Numbered from the stretch's first letter, positions 27,929 to 36,983 are shown. The stretch: DNA of 64,000 nucleotides from Neolewinella agarilytica (GCF_900110645.1 NZ_FOFB01000027.1:23812-87811); one strand, 5' to 3'. The notes: generated by a model from the sequence alone, not told the origin. Made by a program: numbers and translations.

Positions 27929-28408
27929 ATGCTTTTGAGCGAACTCAAGTCCTTTCTTTCTGCCCGCGACAACTTCCTGATCCGCCTGCCGGACGGCAAT
28001 GCCGTGGAGAGTCACTTCCACGTTACCGAGGTAGGGGAGGTGACGAAGCATTTCATCGACTGCGGCGGCAAAGTCCGCCGGGAGCGCGTAGCCAGCCTGC
28101 AACTGTGGAGCGCGGATGACTACAATCACCGCCTCGAGCCCGGTAAGCTGGTCAAGATCGTCGGGATCGCCGAGCGGGAGCTCGGGCTGGGAGATTTACC
28201 CATCGAGGTGGAGTACCAGGGCACGGAGACCATCCAGAAGTTTAACCTGGAAGCCGTTGACGGTGAGCTTCGTCTGCAGTCTAAGACCACCGCCTGCCTG
28301 GCGCTGGAAGAATGCGGCTTTCCCGTCGCTGCTAAAAAAGTGGTCTCCCTGGCGGGCTCCATCTCGAAGGGCGGAGGAGCTTGTACACCGGGGGGCGGGT
28401 GTTGTTAG
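27929..28408 (+). CDS. DUF6428 family protein, ArsR-associated
   Basis: A 159-residue protein starting MLLSELKSFLSARDNFLIRLPDG, with the conserved run ESHFHVTEVGEVTKHFIDCGGK and DYNHRLEPGKLVKIVG that I associate with DUF6428. The C-terminus carries ACTPGGGCC, a Cys-rich tail that could bind a soft metal or metalloid. In Bacteroidota such proteins sit beside ArsR regulators, as here, which suggests a role in arsenic or metal handling; the biochemical function is unknown. ATG 27929 is 21 nt after the -7 box, so the leader is very short. Confidence 0.75.
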   Translation: MLLSELKSFLSARDNFLIRLPDGNAVESHFHVTEVGEVTKHFIDCGGKVRRERVASLQLWSADDYNHRLEPGKLVKIVGIAERELGLGDLPIEVEYQGTETIQKFNLEAVDGELRLQSKTTACLALEECGFPVAAKKVVSLAGSISKGGGACTPGGGCC

Positions 28409-28410
28409 GG

Positions 28411-28610
28411 GGGGCAGGTTGCAGGTTGGAAGTTGCAGGTTGGAAGTTGCAAGTTGCAAGTTGCAAAATAATGCCCTTTCCTTCCCTTTTCCCTTTATTC
28501 TCTCATTCTCTCATTCCCTCATTCCCTCATTCCCCCATTCTCTAATTCTCTCATTCCCTCATTCTCTCATTCCCTCATTCCCCCATTCTCTCATTCCCTC
28601 ATTCCCTTCC
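28411..28610 (+). repeat. GTTGCAGGTTGGAA and CATTCTCTCATTCC tandem repeats
   Basis: 28411-28467 is built of GTTGCAGGTT/GTTGGAA words. 28492-28606 is about ten copies of a 10-12 nt CATTCCCTCATTC unit with C/T variants. The array ends directly before the ArsR ATG. Copies of the same two word families recur at 27704-27724, 39780-39834, 45719-45755 and 47405-47482. Confidence 0.85.
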
Positions 28611-28611
28611 C

Positions 28612-28944
28612 ATGGGCGTCACCAAATCAGACATCTACACTGACCGCCAGAACCGGTTGGCCGCAATTTTCAAAGCTATCGGGCATCCTGCCCGCGTGGC
28701 AATTCTGGAGCAATTGCTTACGGCGGAGTGCTGCATCTGTCGGGATTTTACCGATGAGATTGCTTTGTCTCAGCCAACGGTTTCCCGTCACCTGAAGGAG
28801 TTGAAGTTGGCTGGCCTCATCTCCGGAACGGTAGAAGGTACCAGTGTAAGCTACTGCATTAACCCCGAGCGTTGGGCGGAAGTGAAGGAAATTATTGACA
28901 TCCTCTTTAAGGTTGAGGGGAGCCAGGGGAAATCCTGCTGCTGA
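28612..28944 (+). CDS. arsR: ArsR family metal-sensing repressor
   Basis: A 110-residue winged-helix repressor. IFKAIGHPARVAILEQL starts the domain, ECCICRDF gives a vicinal Cys cluster in the usual metal-sensing helix (three Cys within four residues), SQPTVSRHLKELKLAGLI is the recognition helix, and a CC pair ends the protein. It probably represses its own unit through the palindrome at 27892-27905 and releases when arsenite, antimonite or a soft metal binds. The metal is an inference. The DUF6428 gene lies upstream across a tandem repeat of about 120 bp. Confidence 0.9.
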   Translation: MGVTKSDIYTDRQNRLAAIFKAIGHPARVAILEQLLTAECCICRDFTDEIALSQPTVSRHLKELKLAGLISGTVEGTSVSYCINPERWAEVKEIIDILFKVEGSQGKSCC

Positions 28945-28990
28945 CGGCCTGACGTCTATGCTAAAACTAAGCGTAAGACGTTATTCAGCT

Positions 28991-29794
28991 ATGCGCTTTT
29001 TACTCTTTTTAGCCTCCTTCCTCACCAGCCAGTTTCTGTTGGCTCAGGTAGACGTCAGGGTTTATTACACCGAAACTACTGACGGTTTCGAGATTTACAT
29101 TGATAACCATGAGCATGCACCGGTAACGGTCGCGCTTGAGTATGAAGTGTTGAACCTGAGACTGGACGTTAGTGACCGTCGGAAGGTAGTCGTTCCGGCT
29201 AATCACAAAGCCTACCGGGCTGGCCGGCTCAGGGTCATCAATCCACGCAAGGCTTATCGCTTCAGCTATTCCTATGAAACCAATCTGGGCGACCACGGGA
29301 AGTCTGCCTATGACAGAGATTACCTCTACCGATTACCCTTTGCGGAAGGCAAAAGCGTATTGGTCAGCCAGGGCTACAACGGAGAGTTTTCGCATAAAGA
29401 CGTGTTGGCCCTTGACTTCAACGTGCCGGTAGGCACGCCCGTGCACGCCGCCCGGGGCGGCGTGGTGGTCACCGTCACGGAGCGACACGACCGAAACTGC
29501 ACCTCCGCCAAATGCATGGATTTTAATAACCTCATCATCCTCCGCCATTCCGACGGAACCTTTGCCGAATACGTTCACCTGCGCAAAGACGGCGCTTTTG
29601 TGGACCCCGGAGATACTGTGGTGCAGGGGCAACTCATTGGCGAGAGTGGTAATACGGGCTTTTCGGACGGCCCGCATCTGCATTTCGCGGTCTTTCAGCC
29701 CAAAATGGAAGGGAGAACCTACCTGCCAACCCGTTTTATGGTGGAGAAGTACCCGGCGGGGACGGAGCTGAAGGTTGGTATGACCTACCGATAG
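28991..29794 (+). CDS. Secreted M23 (LytM-type) metallopeptidase
   Basis: A 267-residue protein with signal peptide (ending LLAQ), an N-terminal beta domain of about 120 residues, then the M23 zinc peptidase: SHKDVLALDFNVPVGTPVHAARGGVVV carries the first His and Asp, and GPHLHFAVF carries the HxH. Such enzymes cut cell-wall peptide cross-links or similar substrates in the periplasm. ATG 28991 gives the signal peptide; the frame extends back into arsR, which is not credible. It lies 46 nt after the arsR stop. Confidence 0.92.
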   Translation: MRFLLFLASFLTSQFLLAQVDVRVYYTETTDGFEIYIDNHEHAPVTVALEYEVLNLRLDVSDRRKVVVPANHKAYRAGRLRVINPRKAYRFSYSYETNLGDHGKSAYDRDYLYRLPFAEGKSVLVSQGYNGEFSHKDVLALDFNVPVGTPVHAARGGVVVTVTERHDRNCTSAKCMDFNNLIILRHSDGTFAEYVHLRKDGAFVDPGDTVVQGQLIGESGNTGFSDGPHLHFAVFQPKMEGRTYLPTRFMVEKYPAGTELKVGMTYR

Positions 29795-29857
29795 GGTTTA
29801 CCGCAGGTAGTGCCCGGAGGTGCATAGCCAATCCCATTGCTTTTAAGAACTTTTCAT

Positions 29858-29876
29858 GGCACCTGCGGTCGCGCCC
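29858..29876 (+). repeat. Variant TGCACCTGCG repeat
   Basis: Reads GGCACCTGCGGTCGCGCCC, differing from the core by one base. It falls in a short open frame from ATG 29856 that ends in the ATGA overlap with the LytTR gene. Confidence 0.6.
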
Positions 29877-29962
29877 TATTTTGATTGGTCTGGCAGAAAA
29901 TTTAGAAGAGCGGGTAACCTATTTGGGATGGCTCAAATGAAGGAGGTACTAAACTACCTCAA

Positions 29963-30244
29963 ATGAAATTCCTACCTTCTTCTATCCTCTTTTTGAAAGC
30001 CGATCATGTTTACACCCAAATTTTCCTTTCCGACGGGCGTAAAATCCTTCACCGGGGCTCTCTTTCCGAATTCCTCCAGAATCTGAACGTCAACCAGTTC
30101 GTGAGAACACACCGCAGTTATATCGTCAACCTCCGGCGGGTTGACGGCTATAGCGATGAGAAGATCCATATTGGGAAGCACGTCGTTCCGATTAGTCGCA
30201 GCCGGAAAAAGGAAATCGTACAGCGTTTATCCTGCTCTGAGTGA
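29963..30244 (+). CDS. Stand-alone LytTR DNA-binding protein
   Basis: The 93-residue protein consists of a LytTR domain only: ILFLKADHVYTQIFLSDGRK, then NQFVRTHRSYIVNLRRVDGYSDEKIHIGKHVVPISRSRKKEI. These are the usual blocks (FxRxHRSxIVN, VPVSRxxK). It lacks the receiver domain of LytR-type regulators. Its start overlaps the stop of a 36-codon upstream frame (ATG 29856, ending NYLK) in an ATGA arrangement. The regulated gene could be the GH16 gene that follows by about 130 nt. Confidence 0.85.
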   Translation: MKFLPSSILFLKADHVYTQIFLSDGRKILHRGSLSEFLQNLNVNQFVRTHRSYIVNLRRVDGYSDEKIHIGKHVVPISRSRKKEIVQRLSCSE

Positions 30245-30377
30245 GAGTTGCGTACCGAGACCCTCAGTTAGAGCATGTTTGGATAAGTTAATTGACCGAT
30301 TGCTCGTCTTGTGATACACACCTGCATTTTGACTTGCGGCCTAATTTCATATTTTGTGGATGGTTAAACTATCGATC

Positions 30378-32204
30378 ATGCACAAATTATTTCTGGCAGC
30401 CATGCTGCTTACGCTGAGCTCCCTGTCTGCTCAGTGCCCAAATCTGATCTGGTCGGATGAATTCAACGGCAGCTCCCTTAATGAGGAAGACTGGAACATC
30501 CAGATTGGAGATGGCTGCGACCTGGGAATCTGTGATTGGGGAAACAGCGAACAGCAATGGTACGCCCGGGAGAACCTGGTGGTGGAAAACGGCATCTTGA
30601 AGATCAACGCCCGCCGGGAAAACATTGGTGGGAAATCCTACACCTCCGGGCGGATTACGACCAAGGGCAAACAGGACTTCAGATACGGTTACTACGAAGC
30701 CCGGATCAAAGTTCCCGCCGGAGGTGGCCTGTGGCCCGCTTTCTGGATGCTGTCTACCGATGAGGTATACGGCGGCTGGCCCGCCAGCGGAGAAATTGAC
30801 ATTATGGAATGGATCGGTAACGAGCCGGAGGTGCTTTTTGGTACACTTCACTACGGGCAGGATTTCCCCAACAACTCCAGTACGGGAGATCAGCTGCTGC
30901 TGACTGACAAGGCTTGGTCAGATGATTATCACATTTATGCCATTGACTGGCAGGAGGACTACATCAGCTGGTTCGTTGACGGGCACCGCTACGGTATCAA
31001 ACGGCCTGGAAATCTGAGCCCGGAGCGCTGGCCCTTCGATCAGGACTTTCACTTTCTCCTCAATCTGGCCCTGGGGGGAACTTTCGGTGGCGCGCTGAGC
31101 AGCACCGCCATTCCGGCCACCATGGAAATCGACTATCTACGGGTATACGACCTGCCACCGCCCAGCCTTCGCGGTCCGGTAGAAGTAGAAACAGATGCCA
31201 CTAATGCTGCTTACGTCGTTGACGGTCTTCCGGATGGAGCCAGCATTGAATGGGGCTTGCCTGACGGAGCGGTAATTACGGATGACAGCTCGCCAAACGG
31301 TATTATTGTCGACTTTGGAGAGACGGGAGGGCGAGTTACCGCTACCATCACGGGAGGCTGTGAAGACCGGGTCCTGGGGATCGAGGTTTACGTTCCTCCA
31401 ACTTTTGCCCTGACCAAAGAATTCAGCTTCGAAAACTTTGATCAGGAAGCTCAGGCTGTTTTTGAGTTCTCTACGGGCTCCCTCACTGAAGTGAATAACC
31501 CTGCCGCCAACAGTGTCAATAACTCCGCTCTGGTAGGGAAGTACGACCGGGATGGGGGAAGTGAATTTGACGTCATTGTCTATGATGTATCCAGCATCGG
31601 AGATGTTGCTGGTTACGTGGAAGGAACCCGCGCTTTTTCGCTCGACGTTTACACCGATGCGCTGCCCGGGCAGGAAATTATCCTTCAACTGGAAACGCCC
31701 GCTGCCCTGCCCGAAAACTATCCCACCGGGAGGCACAGCCGCTACCGCGCCCAAACGGCTAAACAAGGAGAATGGCACCGACTCAGCTTTACACTTTTGG
31801 ACGAACCCGATGGTGGAGCCAGCGATCGGGGTGTCAGAAAGATGGTTATTCTCTTCAATCCCGGCCGGTTTAACAACAACACTTACTACTATGATAACCT
31901 GGACGGATACTCCGACAACCCGAACGGCCTGACGGGAGCGGGGCAATTGAATATTCCGCTGAGTCTGTCCCCTAATCCGGTAAGTGAGGTGGCTTTCCTT
32001 GACTTTAGCTTACAGGAGCGGTCCACGGTCTACGTTCGGCTGTTAGACGGCAGGGGTAAGGAGATCATGGAACTACCAGCATTTGGTGGTCTTACGGGCG
32101 ATAACCGCCTGCTGTTACCAGTTACTGAGCTGCCGTCTGGAGTGTACTTCGTTCAGCTGCGGATTGCCAATAAATCGCAATTGATCAGGATGATCAAACC
32201 GTAA
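30378..32204 (+). CDS. GH16 family endo-glucanase (laminarinase-like), T9SS-secreted
   Basis: The 608-residue protein has a signal peptide (ending SLSAQ), a GH16 catalytic domain at about 20-260 with the motif GEIDIMEWIG (Glu139 nucleophile, Asp141, Glu144 acid/base), a PKD-like domain near 270-350, a beta-sandwich of carbohydrate-binding type near 355-515, and a C-terminal type IX secretion sorting domain (SLSPNPVSEVAFLDF...GVYFVQLRI). GH16 laminarinases cut beta-1,3-glucan, but agarases and related enzymes share the motif. The T9SS domain means export across the outer membrane. ATG 30378 is used because it starts the signal peptide. Confidence 0.93.
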   Translation: MHKLFLAAMLLTLSSLSAQCPNLIWSDEFNGSSLNEEDWNIQIGDGCDLGICDWGNSEQQWYARENLVVENGILKINARRENIGGKSYTSGRITTKGKQDFRYGYYEARIKVPAGGGLWPAFWMLSTDEVYGGWPASGEIDIMEWIGNEPEVLFGTLHYGQDFPNNSSTGDQLLLTDKAWSDDYHIYAIDWQEDYISWFVDGHRYGIKRPGNLSPERWPFDQDFHFLLNLALGGTFGGALSSTAIPATMEIDYLRVYDLPPPSLRGPVEVETDATNAAYVVDGLPDGASIEWGLPDGAVITDDSSPNGIIVDFGETGGRVTATITGGCEDRVLGIEVYVPPTFALTKEFSFENFDQEAQAVFEFSTGSLTEVNNPAANSVNNSALVGKYDRDGGSEFDVIVYDVSSIGDVAGYVEGTRAFSLDVYTDALPGQEIILQLETPAALPENYPTGRHSRYRAQTAKQGEWHRLSFTLLDEPDGGASDRGVRKMVILFNPGRFNNNTYYYDNLDGYSDNPNGLTGAGQLNIPLSLSPNPVSEVAFLDFSLQERSTVYVRLLDGRGKEIMELPAFGGLTGDNRLLLPVTELPSGVYFVQLRIANKSQLIRMIKP

Positions 32205-32332
32205 GGTCCATCTTTAAAAGGAAGGTGTTACTACTTGATTCATCCGACAATTTGACGTTGAGCGAGCGAAAAATGCAACGAACAGGGGGGGCACTTGTTG
32301 GCTATTACAATTGACTAACCCAACACAAAACG

Positions 32333-32803
32333 ATGAATACATCTGCTTCAGCACTTTTCTCGGCCATACGCGATAATAAACTGATGGAAGCTAAAGCACT
32401 AATAGAAGCTAATCAGGATCTACTGAAGGCGCGAGATGAGAGAGGGACCTCTCCACTGATTCTGGCTAGCTATTCAGGGCTACTGCCAATGACGAAACTG
32501 TTGGTAGAGGCCGGTGCAGACATTAATGCCAGTGGTACGACCGGGACTGCGCTCATGGGAGTTTGCTTCAAAGGACATGCAGATATTGCCCGCTACCTTA
32601 TCAATGCTGGCGCAGATCTGGAAGCCTCTTTACCTAACGGAAGTACGGCCTTACATTTTGCGGCCATGTTTAACCAGGCAGAGATTGTTGAGTTATTAGT
32701 AGCGGCGGGCGCAGACGCAGGTGCAAAGGACGTTGACGGGCTTGCGGCAGCGGATCACGCTAAAAAGCGAGGCTTTATGGAATTAGCGGAGCGCTTGGGG
32801 TAG
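32333..32803 (+). CDS. Ankyrin repeat protein
   Basis: A 156-residue soluble protein made of about four ankyrin repeats: ARDERGTSPLILASYSGLLPMTKLLVEAGADINAS, GTTGTALMGVCFKGHADIARYLINAGADLEAS, LPNGSTALHFAAMFNQAEIVELLVAAGADAGAK, and a final DVDGLAAADHAKK repeat. It is probably a protein-binding scaffold with no enzymatic motif. A TGCACCTGCG copy on the minus strand (32707-32727) lies in the codons for AGADAGAK. The gene follows GH16 by 128 nt but is unlikely to be functionally linked. Confidence 0.9.
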   Translation: MNTSASALFSAIRDNKLMEAKALIEANQDLLKARDERGTSPLILASYSGLLPMTKLLVEAGADINASGTTGTALMGVCFKGHADIARYLINAGADLEASLPNGSTALHFAAMFNQAEIVELLVAAGADAGAKDVDGLAAADHAKKRGFMELAERLG

Positions 32804-33291
32804 TGGTTGTTGTGGTCTGGTTGGCTGCTGCACGCTGGAGGCCTTTGGGGGCTTCAATAACTGCGAAAGCTGAAGACTGAAGGAGCTACATACTGGCCGC
32901 TTTATAACGAGATTTAGAGTAGAAAGTAGAATTTTTGTAGCATTGTTTTCCGAAGGAGGAAAGGAGTGGGAGGAGAAGGAAGAGAGACTTTCTTATTGAC
33001 CAAATCCAGTACCTTATAATTAAGAGGCTTTAGCTGTAAAGCATACTATTGGGAAGGTTTCTTGTCGATCAATAAGTAATGCATAAGAGAGGCTTAAATA
33101 AGTAAGGAAACCTTCTAAACAGATGCGATTTGATAACCACATCGTGAAAATGGCGGAAGTGATTCCTTATCATTTAGGACAGAACAGAGTTGACATGCGT
33201 TTTAGTTGCTGTTTAACCCCTACCACCTCCAACATGCGGTAGCCTACCAGCCTACCAGACTACCGAACTACCAGACTACCGAACTATCATA
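32804..33291. other. Gene-free stretch of 488 bp
   Basis: No credible gene. It holds an imperfect inverted repeat around GAAGGTTTC (33053-33061) and GAAACCTTC (33107-33115), and ends in a run of CTACCAGACTACCGAACTAC words (about 33240-33297) of the same family as 26641-26734. The last words run up to the rmuC stop. Confidence 0.6.
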
Positions 33292-34632
33292 CTACTCCTC
33301 CTCCTCTTCCTTCAACAAGTCCGTCCCCATCCGTTTTTTCGTTTTAGCGCCCAGCTGCCGCAGGCGCTCCGCCCGGCCAACCAGCGTTTTACCGTAAATA
33401 CCTCCGGAGGAGAGTTTCTTCAGGGCAGTGCCGTAGGCGGATTGTGCCAGATCAAGCTGGCGGCCGATCTTTTTCATTTCTTCCGTAAAGGCGACGAAGC
33501 CGTCATAAAGCAGGCCACTCTGCCGGGCAATTTCCAGTACGTTTTTCTTCTGGTTATCCTGTTTCCAGATGAAGCTGACGGTGCGCAGGGTGGCGAGCAG
33601 TGTAGAGGGAGTTACCAATACGATGTTTCGCTCCAAAGCCTCCAGAAAGATGCCCTGGTCCGTCTGCAGGGCCAGGCCAAAGGCGGGCTCGATGGGAACG
33701 AACAGGAGCAGGTAATCGGGGCTGCTGATCTGATAAAGGCGCGTGTAGTTTTTGCCGGCCAGGTCACTGATGTGTTGCCGAAGGGACCGCAGATGAGCGG
33801 CGGCGTGCGTGCGTCGCTCGGGATCGTCTTCTGACAGGGCGCAGAACCGGTCGTAAGCCGTAAGCGATACCTTGGAGTCAATGACGAGGTGTTTCCCTTC
33901 GGGAAGATTGATAATGAAATCAGGGCGTTTCATCTTGTCTTCTTCGTCGCGGAAGGTACCCTGTGCGTTAAAGTGGATCCCTTTTTGCAAACCGCTGGCT
34001 TCGAGCAGGGTGAGTAGTTGCCATTCGCCCCAGTCGCCCTGCGTTTTGCTGTTGCCACGAAGGGCGCCGGCCAGATTGTTGGCTTCCGTACTGATTTGCT
34101 GGTTAAGTTGTTGCAGGTGTTTAATCTCCTGGCGCAGGGAGACGCGGTCTTTGGTTTCCTCCAGAAAACGCCGCTCGATCTGTTGCTCGAAGCCCTGGAT
34201 TCGCTCCCGGAGGGGAGCGAGGATGCCCGTCAATTGCTCCGCATTCCTGGCGGTGAAATGCTGGCTTTTCTCGTGGAGTAGCCGGTTGGCAGTTTGCTCA
34301 AACTGAGCGAGGCTAACTTCCTGTAAGCGTTGCATTTCAGCGGCCTGACCATTGATTTTTTCACCGAGATGACGCAGGTCCGCCTGCGTTGTGGCCAACT
34401 CTTGTCCCAGCCGGATTTCGGCGGCGGTTTTCTCCTGCAGGTTCTCGTAGTGCAGGTCAGATTCCTGCCGTAGCTGATCGTGAATTTCACGGCGGATGTA
34501 ATCACGCTCTACGTCCGTGAGGGGCAGGTGACTGCTGCGAATTCTCAGTTGCAGGACCAGCCAGCTGAGCAGGGCTCCGATCAGGAAGGCCAGGAGAATA
34601 AGGATGGTCAGTAGAGAGTTCGTCATAGGCAT
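33292..34632 (-). CDS. rmuC: DNA recombination protein RmuC
   Basis: RmuC limits recombination at inverted repeats and other DNA structures in E. coli; the family is nuclease-like. The protein has an N-terminal membrane helix (LLTILILLAFLIGALLSWLVL), a long coiled coil of about 180 residues, then the conserved core QGDWGEWQLLTLLEASGL, RPDFIINLPEGKHLVIDSKVSL (the Asp and Lys-containing block) and the final helical region. ATG 34632 (MPMTNS) is chosen; the open frame continues into a TGCACCTGCG repeat (34665-34684). The C-terminus is a run of acidic residues. Its presence beside many palindromes is notable but may be chance. Confidence 0.93.
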   Translation of the reverse strand: MPMTNSLLTILILLAFLIGALLSWLVLQLRIRSSHLPLTDVERDYIRREIHDQLRQESDLHYENLQEKTAAEIRLGQELATTQADLRHLGEKINGQAAEMQRLQEVSLAQFEQTANRLLHEKSQHFTARNAEQLTGILAPLRERIQGFEQQIERRFLEETKDRVSLRQEIKHLQQLNQQISTEANNLAGALRGNSKTQGDWGEWQLLTLLEASGLQKGIHFNAQGTFRDEEDKMKRPDFIINLPEGKHLVIDSKVSLTAYDRFCALSEDDPERRTHAAAHLRSLRQHISDLAGKNYTRLYQISSPDYLLLFVPIEPAFGLALQTDQGIFLEALERNIVLVTPSTLLATLRTVSFIWKQDNQKKNVLEIARQSGLLYDGFVAFTEEMKKIGRQLDLAQSAYGTALKKLSSGGIYGKTLVGRAERLRQLGAKTKKRMGTDLLKEEEEE

Positions 34633-34664
34633 CGGGCGTTTCCGGCTCTTCGGTAAGCGCAGGA

Positions 34665-34761
34665 GGGCGCAGCCGCAGGTGCAAGGGAGAGGATAGCGGC
34701 AATGCGGCCTGGCTATTGACCAGCCTTGCTTTTCCACCTATCTTTGCACCTGCGACAGCGC
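34665..34761. repeat. Inverted pair of the TGCACCTGCG repeat
   Basis: 34665-34684 on the minus strand (TTGCACCTGCGGCTGCGCCC) and 34744-34761 on the plus strand (TTGCACCTGCGACAGCGC) face each other across about 59 nt. It lies upstream of the divergently transcribed rmuC and the gene at 34904. Confidence 0.75.
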
Positions 34762-34903
34762 AAAATACACTTTTTGTTGGTAAAACATAAATTGTGAAAC
34801 GTAAACAGTAAGGTTTTCTTTACAACAAGACCAAAACTATAGTCGTTGTTTTTGTTGAACGCTATCTATACACCGGCCCATTTTTGAATTAGCCCCGAAC
34901 TGA

Positions 34904-36868
34904 ATGAAATTTTATTTGTCGACTTTTTTACTGGCAGGCTTTCTCCTGAGCTCCCAGCCCGTGCAGGCAGGGAGTTGGGCCGAAGACATCATCGACTGGT
35001 TCTCCGGGTTTTTCTCCTCGGAGGAAACATCTACTACAACCTACAGCCAGGCTGAAATGGATAGCCTTAGCGTTACGCCAACCGGTTTGCTACTCAATAT
35101 TGTCCCTGAATCAGATACACTGCCCGTTGAATTCTCCTGGCCCTACGAAAGCCTCACCGTATCGACTGACCTGGAACGTCATAACCGCCTTCTGAGAGAA
35201 ACGGTAGTGCTCACGAATCCCACCGGTAAACTGCCCCTGGCGGGTACTCCCGCCATCCGGGTCCTGTACCGTTCTGATCAGCGCCCCGCTCGTTTTCTTG
35301 ATCTTGCCCGCCGCTTCGCTGACGTGCAGGAAGTTGCTTATGACGAGCTGGTCGCTCAGGTTTTACCCTCAGCGCCTGAACTTCCAACCATCGTTATGGC
35401 TGATGATCCGATTGGCCTGTCTTCGGCTAATGCCGATTGGTATTCCGGGCTGTACCCGCTTGGGCTGAGCAACGTTACGATGATTCATTTCGGTGACCCG
35501 GCGCTGCTGACCGGGCTGCCGGAGAAGTGGACGTTGATCAATAGTCCCCTTCGCTGTAAAGAAAGCGAGGCCTTTCTGGCGCAGGCTGTTTTCGGTGCAG
35601 AACTCTTAGACGGGCGTTTGTCTGAATCTACTGCCGTCTTCCCCGCTGGGACGGGCTATCGTCTGGATGCCATTACCAATGGCTTTGCTTTACCGGAACT
35701 GCTCGGGATTGACCGGGAAAAGTTTGACCATATCGATTATCAGATTAACCGGGGCATCCGCTATCGCGCCATGCCGGGAGCGGAATTGCTGGTGATGAAA
35801 GACGGTAAGGTTGTCTACGAAAAAGCCTACGGCCACCATACTTACCGGCGACAGAAGGTCAACACGGGCGACTTATACGACTTGGCCTCCATCACTAAAG
35901 CGGCAGCGACTTCTTTCGCCGTCATGAAGCTTTATGATGAAGGTAAAATTGCGCTGGACGCAAGAGTGAAAGACTATCTGCCGGAGTTTAAACGAAGAAC
36001 GATTGGCCGGTATAAAATCGAGCAATTGCTCTCTCATCATTCGGGCTTACAGTCTGACCTTCCGCTAAACGGTTTGATTGGCCGTCAGTTTGTGGCGGAT
36101 TCCATCCGCGAAGATTTTCAACTAGCCATTGGCCCCGACCGCTGGTTAGACACAAAGGTGCCGGGGCTGGTCCGTAAAGGCCTGAGCGGAAAAATTGATT
36201 ATACCCGACGGTTAATGTATCGCTACAGCGACCTGAACTACTACCTGCTGCAGCTCATCGTTGAGGAAATAGCTGAGGAACCCATGGAAGAGCTGCTGGA
36301 ACGTGAGTTTTACGCTCCGATGAGACTTGGCCGACTGACGTTCAACCCCGCAGCCAATGGTGTACCGTCTAATGTTGTGGTTCCTACCGTTGTTGACACA
36401 TGGATGCGCGGCGGTTTACTCCGTGGCTACGTTCACGATGAGGGAGCGGCGCTGCTGGGTGGTGTAGCCGGTCATGCCGGCTTGTTCGGCAACGCCCATG
36501 ACCTGGCCCGCCTGTTTCAGCTGCTGAACGACGGCGGAACCTTCGAAGGGGAACAACTGCTGACCCCTGAGACGGTGGACCTGTTCACCAGCCGGGGGCG
36601 TTATAATTACCGGGCATTGGGCTTTGATCGCCTGGCCGGAGGCTGGGGCAACGTCATTTCTGCCGGTGCTTCCAACAAAACATTCGGGCACCTTGGCTTC
36701 TCCGGCACTTCCGTGTGGGCGGATCCGGAAAACGGCCTGGTTTTCGTACTGCTAACCAATCGCGTTCATCCTGACCCGAAGAATGAACGCTTCATGAGTA
36801 TGAACATTCGCGGAAAGGTGTACCGGGGCATCTACCGCGCGCTGAATAGCTGGGAACTGGATAGTTAA
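34904..36868 (+). CDS. Serine hydrolase with N-terminal GH3-C-like domain
   Basis: The 654-residue protein has a signal peptide (ending VQAGS), a region of about 85-260 resembling the C-terminal domain of NagZ-type GH3 enzymes (IHFGDPALLTGLPEKWTLINSPLRCKESEAFLAQAVFGAELLDGRL), and a beta-lactamase-fold hydrolase from about 270, with SxxK as SITK (Ser329, Lys332) and YSDLN as the Tyr motif. In Bacteroidota such hydrolases are often fused behind a complete GH3 enzyme of roughly 1000 residues. Here the GH3 catalytic domain is absent, so the protein may have lost the glycosidase and kept the hydrolase. It is probably periplasmic. The substrate is unknown. Confidence 0.85.
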   Translation: MKFYLSTFLLAGFLLSSQPVQAGSWAEDIIDWFSGFFSSEETSTTTYSQAEMDSLSVTPTGLLLNIVPESDTLPVEFSWPYESLTVSTDLERHNRLLRETVVLTNPTGKLPLAGTPAIRVLYRSDQRPARFLDLARRFADVQEVAYDELVAQVLPSAPELPTIVMADDPIGLSSANADWYSGLYPLGLSNVTMIHFGDPALLTGLPEKWTLINSPLRCKESEAFLAQAVFGAELLDGRLSESTAVFPAGTGYRLDAITNGFALPELLGIDREKFDHIDYQINRGIRYRAMPGAELLVMKDGKVVYEKAYGHHTYRRQKVNTGDLYDLASITKAAATSFAVMKLYDEGKIALDARVKDYLPEFKRRTIGRYKIEQLLSHHSGLQSDLPLNGLIGRQFVADSIREDFQLAIGPDRWLDTKVPGLVRKGLSGKIDYTRRLMYRYSDLNYYLLQLIVEEIAEEPMEELLEREFYAPMRLGRLTFNPAANGVPSNVVVPTVVDTWMRGGLLRGYVHDEGAALLGGVAGHAGLFGNAHDLARLFQLLNDGGTFEGEQLLTPETVDLFTSRGRYNYRALGFDRLAGGWGNVISAGASNKTFGHLGFSGTSVWADPENGLVFVLLTNRVHPDPKNERFMSMNIRGKVYRGIYRALNSWELDS

Positions 36869-36935
36869 GCGTACAACATCCACTTCAACTCAGGGTGTTT
36901 ATCCATCTGCCCGGCAGCATTCGACCTTTGTGGGT

Positions 36936-36983
36936 AAAAACAACAGTAGCGACCAGGAAAGCCTGGTCGCTACTGTTGTTTTT
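36936..36983. terminator. Bidirectional terminator
   Basis: A perfect 22-bp stem (36936-36957 with 36962-36983) with a 4-nt loop. It has A5 on the left and T5 on the right, so it works for both convergent transcripts (serine hydrolase and amidohydrolase operon). Confidence 0.9.

Noticed and set aside
28492..28606. Possible CRISPR array.
   Set aside because: Units are only 10-12 nt and contiguous without unique spacers, so it is a tandem repeat. No cas genes are nearby.
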